From Calcarisporiella thermophila CBS 279.70 (Eukaryota; Calcarisporiellomycota), in contig NW_027192217.1 of the NCBI RefSeq assembly GCF_041956535.1, positions 178,196 to 242,195 on the forward strand: a stretch of 64,000 nucleotides of DNA, given 5' to 3'. Shown piece by piece: positions 1 to 10,835 of this stretch. A program made the position numbers and the translations under genes. The stretch's first letter is position 1, and the number at the start of each line of letters is the position of its first letter. The notes below the pieces were generated by a model. It was not told the origin of the DNA and searched no databases. It worked only from the letters and a program-made list of their open reading frames with translations.

Positions 1-77
1 TTTAATGTCAACTTTCGTTTTTTTAATGGAAGAAGGGGATATTTTGTTTTTTATTTTATTTTCAAAGACAGAAATAG

Positions 78-2491
78 CTATGGCTGATACAAAGATTCAC
101 TGGAAATCATACGGCGGAACTTTTCGGGATCCAAATAGAATGCATGAAAAAGCTCTCGCCGCCGTTCTAAAACGCTTGTTGGAGCTGAAGCTTGAGTCAG
201 TTCCCGGATCTTTGGTTGAAGCTGCTTCACGTGTTCACTTAGTGTTCCTTGCAAATCAGTGAGCTCCTATGGAAGTGGGTGAAAAAGTCTAGCTAATATG
301 ATCTGGAATTTTTGAAAGGAAAGTAAGTTTTCATTTTACCTTGGGTGAGAGCAGCAGATTTTCAAGAGAGCTTCCTGGGTGTCGACAGAGTGTATTTACC
401 AGTGCCTGCTCCGTGTTTTGGCTAATAAAAGGGACGTGTATATATGTAAACGGACAGGGTACTACGGGAGAGTGAAGCGTTAAGCCAGTTGTTTACCTTT
501 GCTTAATGTTTTCCATCCATTCTTTGAACTGTTTGGATAGATCATTAGATAGCTGCTTCTCTCGCGACGAGAGTTCCGTAACACGCTGTATTAAGGATTC
601 GTAAGTCGTAAAAAGAGCAGGCATAATTGCTGAATCCCGTTTGGATATATTTTCTAGTAAAAAGGAGAACGATTAGACTATCCCATCACCAAGCAATAAT
701 ATCCCAAATAAAAGCACCACCTGAGATATTTAAATCCAAAATTTTCTTTATATGTAGAAGCATCGAATCATGGTGTCCGATGGTTTTGCGCTCCAGCGCT
801 TCCGTCAGGCGTTCGTCTTTGGCAATATTCTAAAAATAAGGTATATGTAGAACCGTGTAAAATAAATTTAGAAAAGCGGTAACCTCTCCAAAAAAAAACA
901 CTCACTAATCGAGTATCGACGCTCTCCTTTTGCGTATTCAACTCATCTCTGTATGCAAATATCCACCGCCGTAAGTGGCGTTGCCGATCCAGATCTACCT
1001 CAAAGGCAAGCTTAAGGAACTGCTCTCTCGCATTTTGGGCCAGAAGAAGTTCAAGAACCTTCATCATTGAAATATAAAAGAGAGGAGATTAGGATTCAGT
1101 CATAATTATAATTAAATTTTATCCACATTCGAACCTCGTTCATTTTCTTAGCATTCTGCTCGATCTCCTCTTCTTTGTTTGCATAATCCGCCCGCAGTAC
1201 AGGCATTCGAATTTCGAGGTCAGCAAGCTCCTCTAGAAGCAACGTTGTGCTCTCGCTGTCGGAAAGTTTGGCTATCTCGTTTTTACTATGGTCTATGATT
1301 CCTTGGAACTCATTTGTTTGGCCTCTGACAAATAGAGCAAAAATCAACTAAATTCCTTTTGAACTATCTTATGAGCTGATTTAACCTACCTCAAATATTC
1401 CATCTCGAAGCCTCCGCCTGCCTCAACTCTCGCATATTCCTCCTCTAGAGCTTGCAGGCGAGCAGTAAGAAGTTTATTTTCAACGGCGGCCTCAAAATAT
1501 TGCTTCCGGGTCAACGGATATCTATAAGGGGAACAATAGTAAGGTGTCATGTCTTGTAAAGCTTCAGAAAAAACCGCATATTCTCTATGAATGGCTTACA
1601 CATCTGTTAATCGTTCCAACTCTGAAGATAAAAATTCGTTCTGCGCGTCGGGGGACCTATCTGAATTGGTCTACGATTGAAGCATAAGTATCCTACATAG
1701 TGCCCGATAAATTGTAGGAAATTACCGGCAGGGTGAAATAGCGTTGGCACACTTGCTTCAGCTCACTAAAGTAGGCATTTTCCGCTTCTTGTACTTGTTC
1801 TAAATCCTTGGATGCTTGAAAGAGGAAATAGGGTGAAGCTATTCATATAATGTCAATAAGAATCATGTTTTAACAAGCAAATGCAAAAGCACCACCTTTT
1901 TGGCTGTCTTCCTCTATATCTGAAAGGATATCCATCATCCTATTTAATGCATCAGACAGAGTGGAATCTGCCTGTTAATAGCATCATTAATACACTGCCA
2001 GCACCTATTTAGCTACACTCAATCAAGTCTTTACTTTTAAAGATTCATTTTGAATTAGAGTATCTTGCTCCTGCTCTTTTTCATCTAAATCCAGTTTCGA
2101 CTTTTTCAAATTCTCTACTACCCCCTCCAGCTCCGAAAGAGTCCCACTTTAAAGGAATTAGTACTCGAAATACTCAGTACTCTCAAAATGAAAAAAAAAA
2201 GAGGTGTACCCTAATAACTTTTGCTGATTCTCTAGCGCTGAGGCATATTGTTCCAGTTCTAAGATTTCTGATTGCAATGATTTTACTTGGAGTCTAAGAT
2301 AAATGGATGAAATGATTCATGTCAATTAGTACAATCCAGGTTTATATAATTGTATACGCACTGAATTGAGTCTGAAGAGGCGTTGGTTTCCTGTGATAGT
2401 ATTTTAAGAGTGATATATTATATGTCCTGATCTAGTATAGGAGTATCAGTAATATAATTCCTACCTGTCGTGCTGATGCTGTTACTGGCAT
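78..2491 (-). CDS. HAUS3: HAUS augmin-like complex subunit 3 (coiled coil)
   Basis: Augmin recruits gamma-tubulin to the sides of existing spindle microtubules and so makes branched microtubules; HAUS3 is one of its long coiled-coil subunits. About 14 short exons can be joined on the minus strand into one coiled-coil protein ending at the TAG at 78-80. Two stretches resemble the animal family closely: an LLLAQNAREQFLKLAFEVDL segment (exon near 900-1060), and the C-terminal LERRRELFHAFYLDPEKF segment (near 110-170), which corresponds to the conserved end of human HAUS3. The N-terminal calponin-homology-like part was not found. The ATG at 2491 follows an acceptor-like CAG, so one more 5' exon starting near 2609 is possible. 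Splice junctions were chosen by hand, so individual boundaries may be off; the family call rests on similarity recalled from human HAUS3. Confidence 0.7.
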
Positions 2492-3826
2492 GCTGTATTG
2501 AGTGTATATCAAACGCGTATCATACGCGCCTTAATTTTAGATCAATTTGGATATCCCATCACTTATCCCATTGTCTATCAATTGGCCAGCTTTCAGTTAA
2601 TAGTGTCATAGAAAGGATATAAGTAAGAAACGGCCTCCGTTGCTCAAGAAAAAAGAAGAGAAAGCTTGGAATTAAAGAAACTTATCCAGAATCGCGCCCC
2701 ATTGGTTAACGTTGGATACAGAGGAGACTTGTCAGAAAGCAGAGCTCGGTGAAGTTGAATGTTCGAAAGTTGTTGTTTACGAATCGGTGTTTACTTGAAT
2801 TACAAAATATTCTCTACCAGTTGTGCAGAATTGCTAGGTTGAAATGCTATATGACTATAACTTTGATGCGATCACATATATTAGTCGGAGAACACTATTC
2901 CTTTTCCTGTATAATTGGCTGCATTCATCTGCAAAAAACTCCAGCCATCTATCTCCTAGTAGTTTGTTTAGAATCTTCTAAGTATATATACCCTTATCTC
3001 CTCCCAAATATTTGCGGATATTGGAAGTATCACGTTCTAACCGGAAAAGAGAGAATCAAGTGAGAGGTATCTACCTAGAACGGAGTATTGTAAGAATGAC
3101 TGTTAGAGTGGTTTATTCTTCCTCTCCAAAGAAAGTTTGTCCAGATTTGCCATCATAATACATTCAGACACAATTATTTTATTATGAGTTGAAACGCATG
3201 TGGCCCGACTTTCACTATTTTCAGAGCGCCTTTCGCATACTTCTGGCATTAAAGATCTTCACACATGTTGAATAAGTTAGGTTTAGAGTTTAGTTAATGG
3301 CTAGGGTGAAGCACCATGCTCTGCCACAATCTGGCCGTACAGAAAACCATAGATAACACTATTACCACGTCCTTAGCCCTAGGATAAATTGGACTGCAAG
3401 GCAGGAGGAACACCCTGCATTCCTCCGCAACGATAGACGGACGCTCCGCTCGCAAGCTGGAATCCACAATAGTATGGGACACTTATCCCCAACAGAAAAT
3501 TGAGGATTCCCACGGAGAAGGTTAGAGCACAAGCTGATTTCATTGCAATCATAGTTTAGCTGTCACAACGCAGCGTCTTTCGCTTTAGTTTGTGCATTAA
3601 TTTATGCCCGAGATTTGCCACCTTTGTGGAAAATATCGTTCGACTTTACCTGGGGCCAACCAAAACTCGTCGAGCACAGTTCACTGCAACCAGAACTTCG
3701 GAATCTATCAAGGGCCTTTGTTGGCACACTGCTGCGGCCGTCTTTGCTCCCCCCACTGTACTCCCACCGTGCTCGCCCGCTTCCCTACGCAATTAACCCC
3801 ACATTGCTTCCTCCTCGGCCTCAACC
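2492..3826. other. Intergenic: promoters of HAUS3 and ERG3
   Basis: AT-rich spacer between divergent genes. Short open frames are present (for example 2749-3063) but show no family resemblance and no codon bias. The last 240 bases are pyrimidine-rich and contain ATGs at 3604 and 3615. The frame from 3604 runs past the ERG3 start, so it would act as an overlapping upstream ORF if the mRNA starts that early. Confidence 0.5.
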
Positions 3827-5031
3827 ATGGATCTAGTGCTGGAGCTGTGCGATGGCTTCTTTCTCGACTCCCTCTATTCTCGGCTCTTCGCCTCCGAGTT
3901 CATGAGCAGCCTTGCTCCTTCTCTTGCGCAAGCCATGCTCTCGCGAGACTTTCTCCTGCGACAGTTTCTCTCGCTCATGCTTCTCGTCACTGTCTCAGCA
4001 TACTTGATTTACTTTCTTTTTGCAGGATTATCCTATCGCTACTTTTTCAACCATGAGCTCATGAGACACCCCAAATTTCTTAAAGGCCAGCTCCAAATGG
4101 AAATCGCAATGTCCGTACGATCCCTGCCGTATCTCTCCTTGTTTACCTGTCTTACCTTCCTTGTCGAAGTGCGGGGGTACTCGCTCCTCTATAGTAATGT
4201 CGATGAATTCGGCTTGCCATATCTCATTTTTTCGATATTTGCCTTTCTCCTCTTTACGGATTTTGGAATATATTGGTGAGCATTCCCTTGCCTCGTCCCA
4301 TGAATATAAATATTCACTGCATTATGCTAGGATCCACCGTGGGCTCCATCACCCCTTGATTTATCGACGTATCCATAAGGTATTGTAGATGGAAGAGCTA
4401 TTTGAGTTTTGGAGGCAAAGTGATGGGGTTTGTTGATCTGTGTATATATCCTGATAGCCTCACCACCGTTGGCTTGGTAACGAGGAATAATAGCTCTACA
4501 ATTTCTATTCATAATTAATCGCTCCAATGTTACCTAGTCCCAACTCCTTTCGCTTCCCACGCGTTCCATCCTCTGGATGGTTATGCACAATCGCTCCCCT
4601 ATCACGTCTTCGTTTTCCTCTTCCCGATGCAGCGTATCGTGTATCTTGGTCTCTTTGTGTTCGTTAATCTGTGGACCATTTTGATCCATGATGGTAAGTT
4701 CGATGGATCCATGGTCCCCTTTCCGACTAATCAGCTCACCCTCTTTTCAGGCGAATATTTCACAAACACCCCCTTCATCAATTCGGCCGCACACCACACG
4801 CTCCATCACCTCTACTTTAACTACAACTATGGTCAGTATTTTGTTCTATGGGACTGGGTCGGACAAACACATCGCGCCCCTGAGAAAGAATCGCCAGACT
4901 CATCCCTTGCTAAGCTGTGGACCAAGCAGGTCAAGGAAATGGAAAGCCTGCCTGAATATGACCCCAATGATGTTTTTCTTGAAAAGAGCAGGACGGAAAT
5001 TGCCTCCATAGCTGCCAAAAAGTCGCAATGA
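3827..5031 (+). CDS. ERG3: C-5 sterol desaturase (ergosterol pathway)
   Basis: Introduces the C5-6 double bond into episterol in the endoplasmic reticulum, a late ergosterol step using oxygen and cytochrome b5. Five exons (3827-4275, 4331-4379, 4458-4476, 4538-4693, 4751-5031) sum to 317 residues in frame. The di-iron histidine boxes of the fatty acid hydroxylase superfamily are visible: HRGLHH at the start of exon 2, HKPHHRW across exons 2-3, and HHTLHH in exon 5. The segment PTPFASHAFHPLDGYAQSLP is diagnostic of ERG3. Hydrophobic segments lie around residues 45-70 and 100-150. Exon 3 is only 19 nt; without it the second histidine box is lost and the frame breaks. The length is close to that of other fungal enzymes. 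The start was chosen as the first ATG before the hydrophobic N-terminus. Confidence 0.95.
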
Positions 5032-5977
5032 TTTATCTAATCTTGGTGTTGCCTGTGTTTATGTTTATTTTAGTATATATTTCCAGGTCAAATTGTTAGC
5101 CTACAACTATCTCTTTGTTATATTCTTTTTTTTTTTATATTATTTTCCTCTCCAGATATAACAAATAAGCCAAATATGAAGAGAAAATAGCCGCTGCAAC
5201 GGGGCCTAATTCGAATTTTCAACTATTTTTTTTCATTCACTTAACTTGTATGATTTGGCTTCTGGGTCTCAATAGAGAAATGGGTGCTCGTGCTATCCGA
5301 TGTTTTTAATGTGTACTGCGAAATGGTTTGGGGTATACCTTGATTAAAGATAAGAGAACTTGTATAATGTACAGAAATTCAACACGGATATATGCACCGC
5401 GTGGTTTTTTTTTGGTCTTTAATGAATATAAGGGAGAATTTTTGAAGCATATTCGCGGTTATTTTTTCTTGATCATTCAAGCTGATCCCAATTTTACGCG
5501 TGCAATTTTGTGACGTTGCACGCGTACCCCACCCTTGCGACCGAAGCTAGTCATTTACTTTCTTCTCGTCCTCTTCTTCTCCATTGGCCACCATTTCCTA
5601 ACTCCAAATATCACTTCTACATCGGTTAACCTCGGATATTGCGCAAGGTCAATGCGGCCTATATTTCAACTCGATTTGCCGGTTAACTCTTTACTCAACG
5701 CCCAGTTGCGAAAATTGTAGCTTCGAATGGTTTAAATCGTTTCGTTGGCCACTGCTTATTACGTCTTGTTATTGTGCGGTTATTAGGGTCAGGAGCTTAT
5801 TGAACTTCACTCAGGTGCATTCTCAGACGTAGCATCTAATCCGACTTAACTAATTAGCTATTTCATTTCATACCCTTTTGGTGACACGAGAAGGAATATT
5901 CGTTCAACAATCCTCCACACTTATGTCTCTTCTTTGTGCAACTTGATTGTATATATATATACATATTACTGCCGACT
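5032..5977. other. Intergenic spacer, ERG3 3' end to carrier promoter
   Basis: AT-rich, with T-runs near 5130 and a TATATATATATA tract at 5949-5960, about 20 bases before the chosen carrier start. An in-frame ATG at 5936 lies upstream of this tract and was not used. No gene is seen. Confidence 0.4.
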
Positions 5978-7810
5978 ATGAATGTAACCGCCCCCACCCC
6001 CAGAAAAGATAATGTGCCATCGCCGATGGTGACAGCACCGACAAAGGATGCCGATATTCTCTCTGTTCAGAGCGCGTTCGGATTTTTAGACGCTAACTTC
6101 GACAAGGATATTAAAGTACACGATCTGCTGGCGGTGTACTCGGAAGCATTCGGTGCACGAGGAAATATTATAGACGAGGTAATGCGTTCATTCCTCCATT
6201 AGCTTGTGATTGTCATAAAGAAGAACTAGTGTCATTTCCTCTTGCAATTTATCCTGCGACGGGGGGAATTCTGGGATTCGTACTCGTGCTTTCGCTCTCT
6301 ATATATTATCGACTTATTAATTCTTGTCCCTTTTTTGCCAATTCTAGGAGATGATAAGCGCGTTGAATTCTATAATCGAAAGAAACAAATTGGCCTCACA
6401 AATGTCTGCCATCGAGGTGGTTTTCGAAGAACTTTCTCAATTCACTCAGCTACTAGGCTCAGGTCTTATCAAACCTATCTCCACGGTTGAAGAACTGACC
6501 CATGAGCAGCTTGAGGAATTCCTAGAGGAGCTAATGGACATAGGGTTTGAACCAACAACACTGCCAGAAGAGCCGACCCTAGTGGAAGAGGCAGAGAAAA
6601 GGGGGGCGGAGAGGGAGCTAGGTCCTCTGCATTACGAGTTCTGGAAGCAAAAATTCAACCCCACTTTCATCAAACATTTGATCGCCGGGGGAGTGGCTGG
6701 TGCGGTCTCGAGAACTGTGGTGAGCCCCCTAGAGAGGATGAAGATTTTATTCCAGGTAAGCAATCATCGTACTAAGCTTTGGTTTTTTTTAAAAAAAAAA
6801 GCATGTCTAACAATTCTGCAATGATTCACAGGTTCAGGGAACTGAACCAGCATCATACCAGGGAGTACTTCCAACCCTTTCCAGAATCTGGCGAGAAGAA
6901 GGTCTATTAGGGTTCCTACGCGGAAACGGCACCAATGTTATTAGGATTGTGCCGTATTCTGCTGTACAATTCGCAGCTTATGAACAGTTCAAACGGGTAT
7001 CATTTTGTTTTATTTAAAACCTTGATCTCCTATATTTATAGTTTGTATTGTCCTCATTCTCCTTTTCATTTCCAGATATTAATAGCGCCTGGAAAAAATG
7101 AGCTTGATACCCCTCGCCGTCTTGCTGCGGGTGCATGTGCAGGTCTGACTTCAGTTACGTGCACATATCCACTCGACATTGTGCGCACGCGGTTATCTAT
7201 ACAATCAGCAACAATCGGCACCCATTCACAAGATGTTCAGGCTGGTGTTCAACGACCACCTAAACTCCCAGGAATATGGCAGACCATGGTCATCATCTAC
7301 AAGACGGAGGGAGGGGTTTTTGCCTTGTACCGCGGCTTGGTGCCCACCCTTTTGGTAGGTTGCAACGTCACAGATGTTGCACAAGTGATGTTCTCGGATT
7401 AATGAATTCTTCTCTTCTTCTTCCGCTTTATTCGCCTATTTTAGGGAGTCGCACCTTATGTGGCACTAAACTTCCACACCTATGAGATGTTACGCAAGTA
7501 CCTTACTCCCCCCGAAGAACTTCATCCCTCTGTTCCACGGAAACTCTTATGTGGAGCACTCGCCGGAAGTATCGCCCAGTCCATTACCTATCCGCTAGAT
7601 GTACTTCGCCGGAGAATGCAAGTGACGGGCATGGCCACAATTGGCTATAAATACAAGGGGACTTGGGATGCTGCCAAAAGCGTCATCACCAACGAGGGGA
7701 TCCGTGGATTATATAAGGGGATGGTGCCGAATTATTTAAAGGTTGCGCCCGCCATTGCAACCAGCTTTGTCACGTATGAGTGGTGCAAGGAGATCTTGAA
7801 TGCCACCTAA
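5978..7810 (+). CDS. Mitochondrial carrier (SLC25 family) with long N-terminal extension
   Basis: Five exons (5978-6178, 6348-6755, 6832-6996, 7076-7354, 7445-7810), all separated by phase-0 introns, give 472 residues. The last 300 are three SLC25 repeats with the signatures SPLERMK, YPLDIVR and YPLDVLR, so the protein should sit in the inner mitochondrial membrane. The first repeat ([20 protein letters not shown], then a [17 protein letters not shown] stretch) looks most like the yeast YPR011C group, reported to carry adenosine 5'-phosphosulfate and PAPS; CoA and ATP-Mg/Pi carriers are alternatives. The first 165 residues are unusual for that group. They are acidic and helical, and residues around 38-50 ([14 protein letters not shown]) fit an EF-hand loop with Asp at positions 1, 5 and 7, Asn at 3 and Asp instead of Glu at 12. 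The substrate is not settled by sequence. Confidence 0.85.
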
Positions 7811-8570
7811 TACCTCCCACGCGAGCCTTGTTAGTATTCGTTATTGAATCTTTCTTCCTTTCTATTTCCCTCTCTCAATCACCTCTACCACCACCTCCTC
7901 CTCCTCTCTCTATCCTTGCATGTTGCTTTCAAGTTGTTTTGCTTCTCGAGACTGCGACCAAGCAGAAATATATATAATTCCTCTGTTTCCCCTCTTCCCT
8001 CTTTTATACAAAATATCTGTAACTTTTACTTTTCATTCTTTCCTTTTATCTTGTTGGAGTCTTTCTTTTTACAACTCTAGAGATGTTACGCCTATTTTTA
8101 TCTATATATTTTGATGTTTTATACATACATACATGCATGCATACATACTTTTTTCTCTTTTTTTTTTCCACTTTATATATATTTTCTATATTAGATGGTA
8201 CATCCTTTTCTGGGATGGCTGACAAGGAATTCCTGCCATCCAGTTAAGTAAAGGGTCATACAGCGCGACTCGGCATTCAATATGAAACTTTTTACAAGGG
8301 GAGAAATATACATGGACCTCGACCTAGATCAAGGGAGGGGGGAAAAGTTTTCAAGCGCAAAAGAAAAATGGACTCAATACAGCAAATATAGATAGGGTGA
8401 AAAGGACAAGCTGGAAGAAGAAATAAACACCAAAGGGATATCTTGATTTACATATATACATGAACATCGCTCCCTATGTATATATGTATACGTGTTGTGG
8501 GTAGGAAGGGTGGAGGAGCTATACACTAAATCACATTGTTTCATATGGAATAAAAAAGACATTTGGCTTA
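7811..8570. other. Intergenic between convergent genes (3' UTRs)
   Basis: Pyrimidine-rich and TA-rich sequence between the ends of the carrier and RING genes, with a short ACATGCATGCATACATAC run near 8127-8145. It probably holds both 3' UTRs and polyadenylation signals. No gene is seen. Confidence 0.4.
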
Positions 8571-10136
8571 TTAAACTAAATTAACGACGCCTCGAGGTAC
8601 GCTTTCTCGTTGCTCGGCGCTTTCCCGCTCCTCAACTTCCCCCGTCAAGTTCCGCTTACAGAGTGGGCACCGGGCATTTAACGGCAGCCAGTGATCCAGA
8701 CACTCCTTATGGAAATGGTGTCCGCACAACATTACCCTTAACACTTCCATATCCCTATAGGAGGCCAAGCATATCGCACAGGTTGCATCCTCCGGATTCC
8801 CGATCTCAAGATAGCCTGTGATTTCTTGTGAAGCACTACTCAAGGACGATTGGGGACGCCTTTCAGGTTTTCTTCTGAATATGCCCGATATCCACCGTAG
8901 CCGTTGACCATCGCGGGCGGGGTTGGGGTTGGGTGCGGCGCTTGGTGGCCGAGGTATTGAATGGGTTGAGGGTTGGGGCCGAGTTGATGAGAGGGATAGC
9001 TCTATGGAGGAGGCAGCATCTGTGTCGGGTGCTATTCTCGGTTGCTCTTCCCCTCCTGCCCCTGTGGTGGAGTCTGGGGCCCGATACCGCATAAGCGGAA
9101 TTTTCGAGATGGCATCGGGGGAGGCGCCCGTCATCCCCACCGCATCACCCACGTAGAACGACCACATAAGGATAAGGACGCAGGGCATACAAAAGATGAT
9201 CGCAGTCCACATCAGTACAGGTAGGGCAATCACGATGTATCCGAGGATAAGGACCTCAAGAGTAAGGTAGTAGAGAGGAGGTGCAGTTTCAACACAGGTA
9301 GTGGAGGTATAGAAATAGTAATTGCCGAAGACAAATAGGAAGGCACCAATGATATACAGAGTAGATTGAGATCTATCGGGGGCCAGGAAGCAAAACGGAG
9401 GGCGGATCCAAAAACTTTAGTCAATATGCACAGAAAAATGGAAAAAATCTGCTTGAATGCATACCGGTTCACAAAGAGAATAAGCCGCAATAGTCGGACA
9501 CTCCTGTCTCCCCGACGTCGATGCTGCTCGTTGACATGGCTTGCGACCTCAAGTGGGCATGCAATCATCGATCTTACTAACCACGCGATCTGAAAGGCTC
9601 GAAGAGGTTTGTCGCATTCTGAATTAGCAGTAATGGAAAGAATTACTATTGTTGCTATCGCCTATATGCACCCATGGAAAATTAGCAACCCTTCAAAACA
9701 ACACTGACGTCGGAATGAGAATAAACACCTGGCACACTGTTCCGATGACGACTATACTTAGAAATAGCTTGCTGCTACGCGAGCTTTGCCTAAAAGTGGC
9801 CGCAAGGTATTCGAACCAGTTACCTCGCACTCTCCGTGAGTTTTCTGTAGGAGTGAGCTGGAATGGTAGCCGCAATTGCTGGCGATCAAGCGTAGAGCTG
9901 GATACTTGTCGTAGGATTGTGTTGGGCGCATTGCGGTTAGAGGAGCTAGCACCGGCGTCGTGAGGGGAGGTTGTGTCGGATTGTGCAAGGGGATGAGATG
10001 TGGATTGCATTGTAGATTGCTGGGATGAATCAAGAGGTGAAGCGGAAGGATTCTGTCGATCGTGGCGTAAGGCTAGACCTTTGTTTGCGCCCTCTATGTG
10101 GGATTCGCCGGATTCCTCGTGGTGCTCTCTACTCAT
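8571..10136 (-). CDS. Multi-pass membrane RING-H2 finger protein, probable E3 ubiquitin ligase
   Basis: Three exons (9705-10136, 9465-9661, 8571-9414) give 490 residues. The first 110 residues are Ser/Gln-rich and probably disordered and cytosolic. Several hydrophobic stretches follow (KLFLSIVVIGTVCQVFILIP, the AIATIVILSITA stretch, LYIIGAFLFVFGNYYF, and two near the end of the membrane region such as VLILGYIVIALPVLM). After a basic linker comes a RING-H2 domain near the C-terminus: CAIC, then CGHHFHKEC, then CPLC, the zinc-binding pattern of E2-dependent ubiquitin ligases. The layout (several membrane spans, then linker, then C-terminal RING-H2) resembles families of membrane RING proteins in plants and fungi, but no specific ortholog is claimed. 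The first exon ends in the middle of a membrane stretch and joins in frame to the next. Confidence 0.85.
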
Positions 10137-10835
10137 AGCAAGAGAGAGATTGATGATAAGGGGGGAGAGGATGAATAATGTGGATAGGACCCGTATATGC
10201 GAGCGAGTGAATTTGAAATTATCTCTTGCACTCTTTCCCTCAGCTAGTTTTTTTTTTCTTTGCTTCTTATATGGCCGTAGCCTTTAGGATTCTTAGCCAA
10301 ATTACTCTCTTCGTGACTGTTCGAAGCGATGACAACTTGTCAATCGATATATAGCTATTTTGGTAATACGCCGTGGCTCATTGGCCAATTTTCCGCAAGC
10401 ATGCTGACCATCTGATACATTGTGTTTGAATATTGGCCCAATTTCTATTCATTTTAGATACCTTATCTAGCCCGTGTTTCCCTGTTGGCCAAGGGCCCTT
10501 GGGTCGAAAGAGCCTTGAAGCTACAGACTTTTTTTTTTGCATGGAGAATGCTTTGTAGCGCCAAACCGGCCTTGGCTGGCCACCATGCTTGCTGAGGTGC
10601 ATTGTTAGGCTAGAACGTTTGGTTTCGAGTCCGTGCAATTGGTGCACATGACTGAGAAGCGGAAAATTAAAACCCTTTTAGAGTTGAAGCATATTAACAG
10701 ATATATGAAACCAGGTTTAAATGGATTGCGTAAAGGAGGTAAGTATCAAAGCACAGAAAAGAACATATAAAATATATCGAATCAGAGATATACAAGGAGA
10801 GGAGGAAATCGGGGACGAGCCATGAAGCTCTCGCG
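10137..10835. other. Intergenic, contains a 14-bp perfect palindrome
   Basis: Lies between two minus-strand genes: the promoter of the RING gene and the 3' region of the SxIP protein gene. It contains the perfect palindrome CCAAGGGCCCTTGG at 10489-10502 and a short stretch resembling a tRNA B-box at 10621-10632, which does not fold into a tRNA. No gene is seen. Confidence 0.4.

Noticed and set aside
2749-3063. 104-codon plus-strand frame upstream of ERG3
   Set aside because: AT-rich, no codon bias, no family resemblance, lies in a promoter region.
10560-10640. tRNA-like B-box (GGTTTCGAGTCC) at 10621-10632
   Set aside because: The T-stem does not pair and no acceptor or anticodon arm can be drawn, so it is not a tRNA or a clear SINE.
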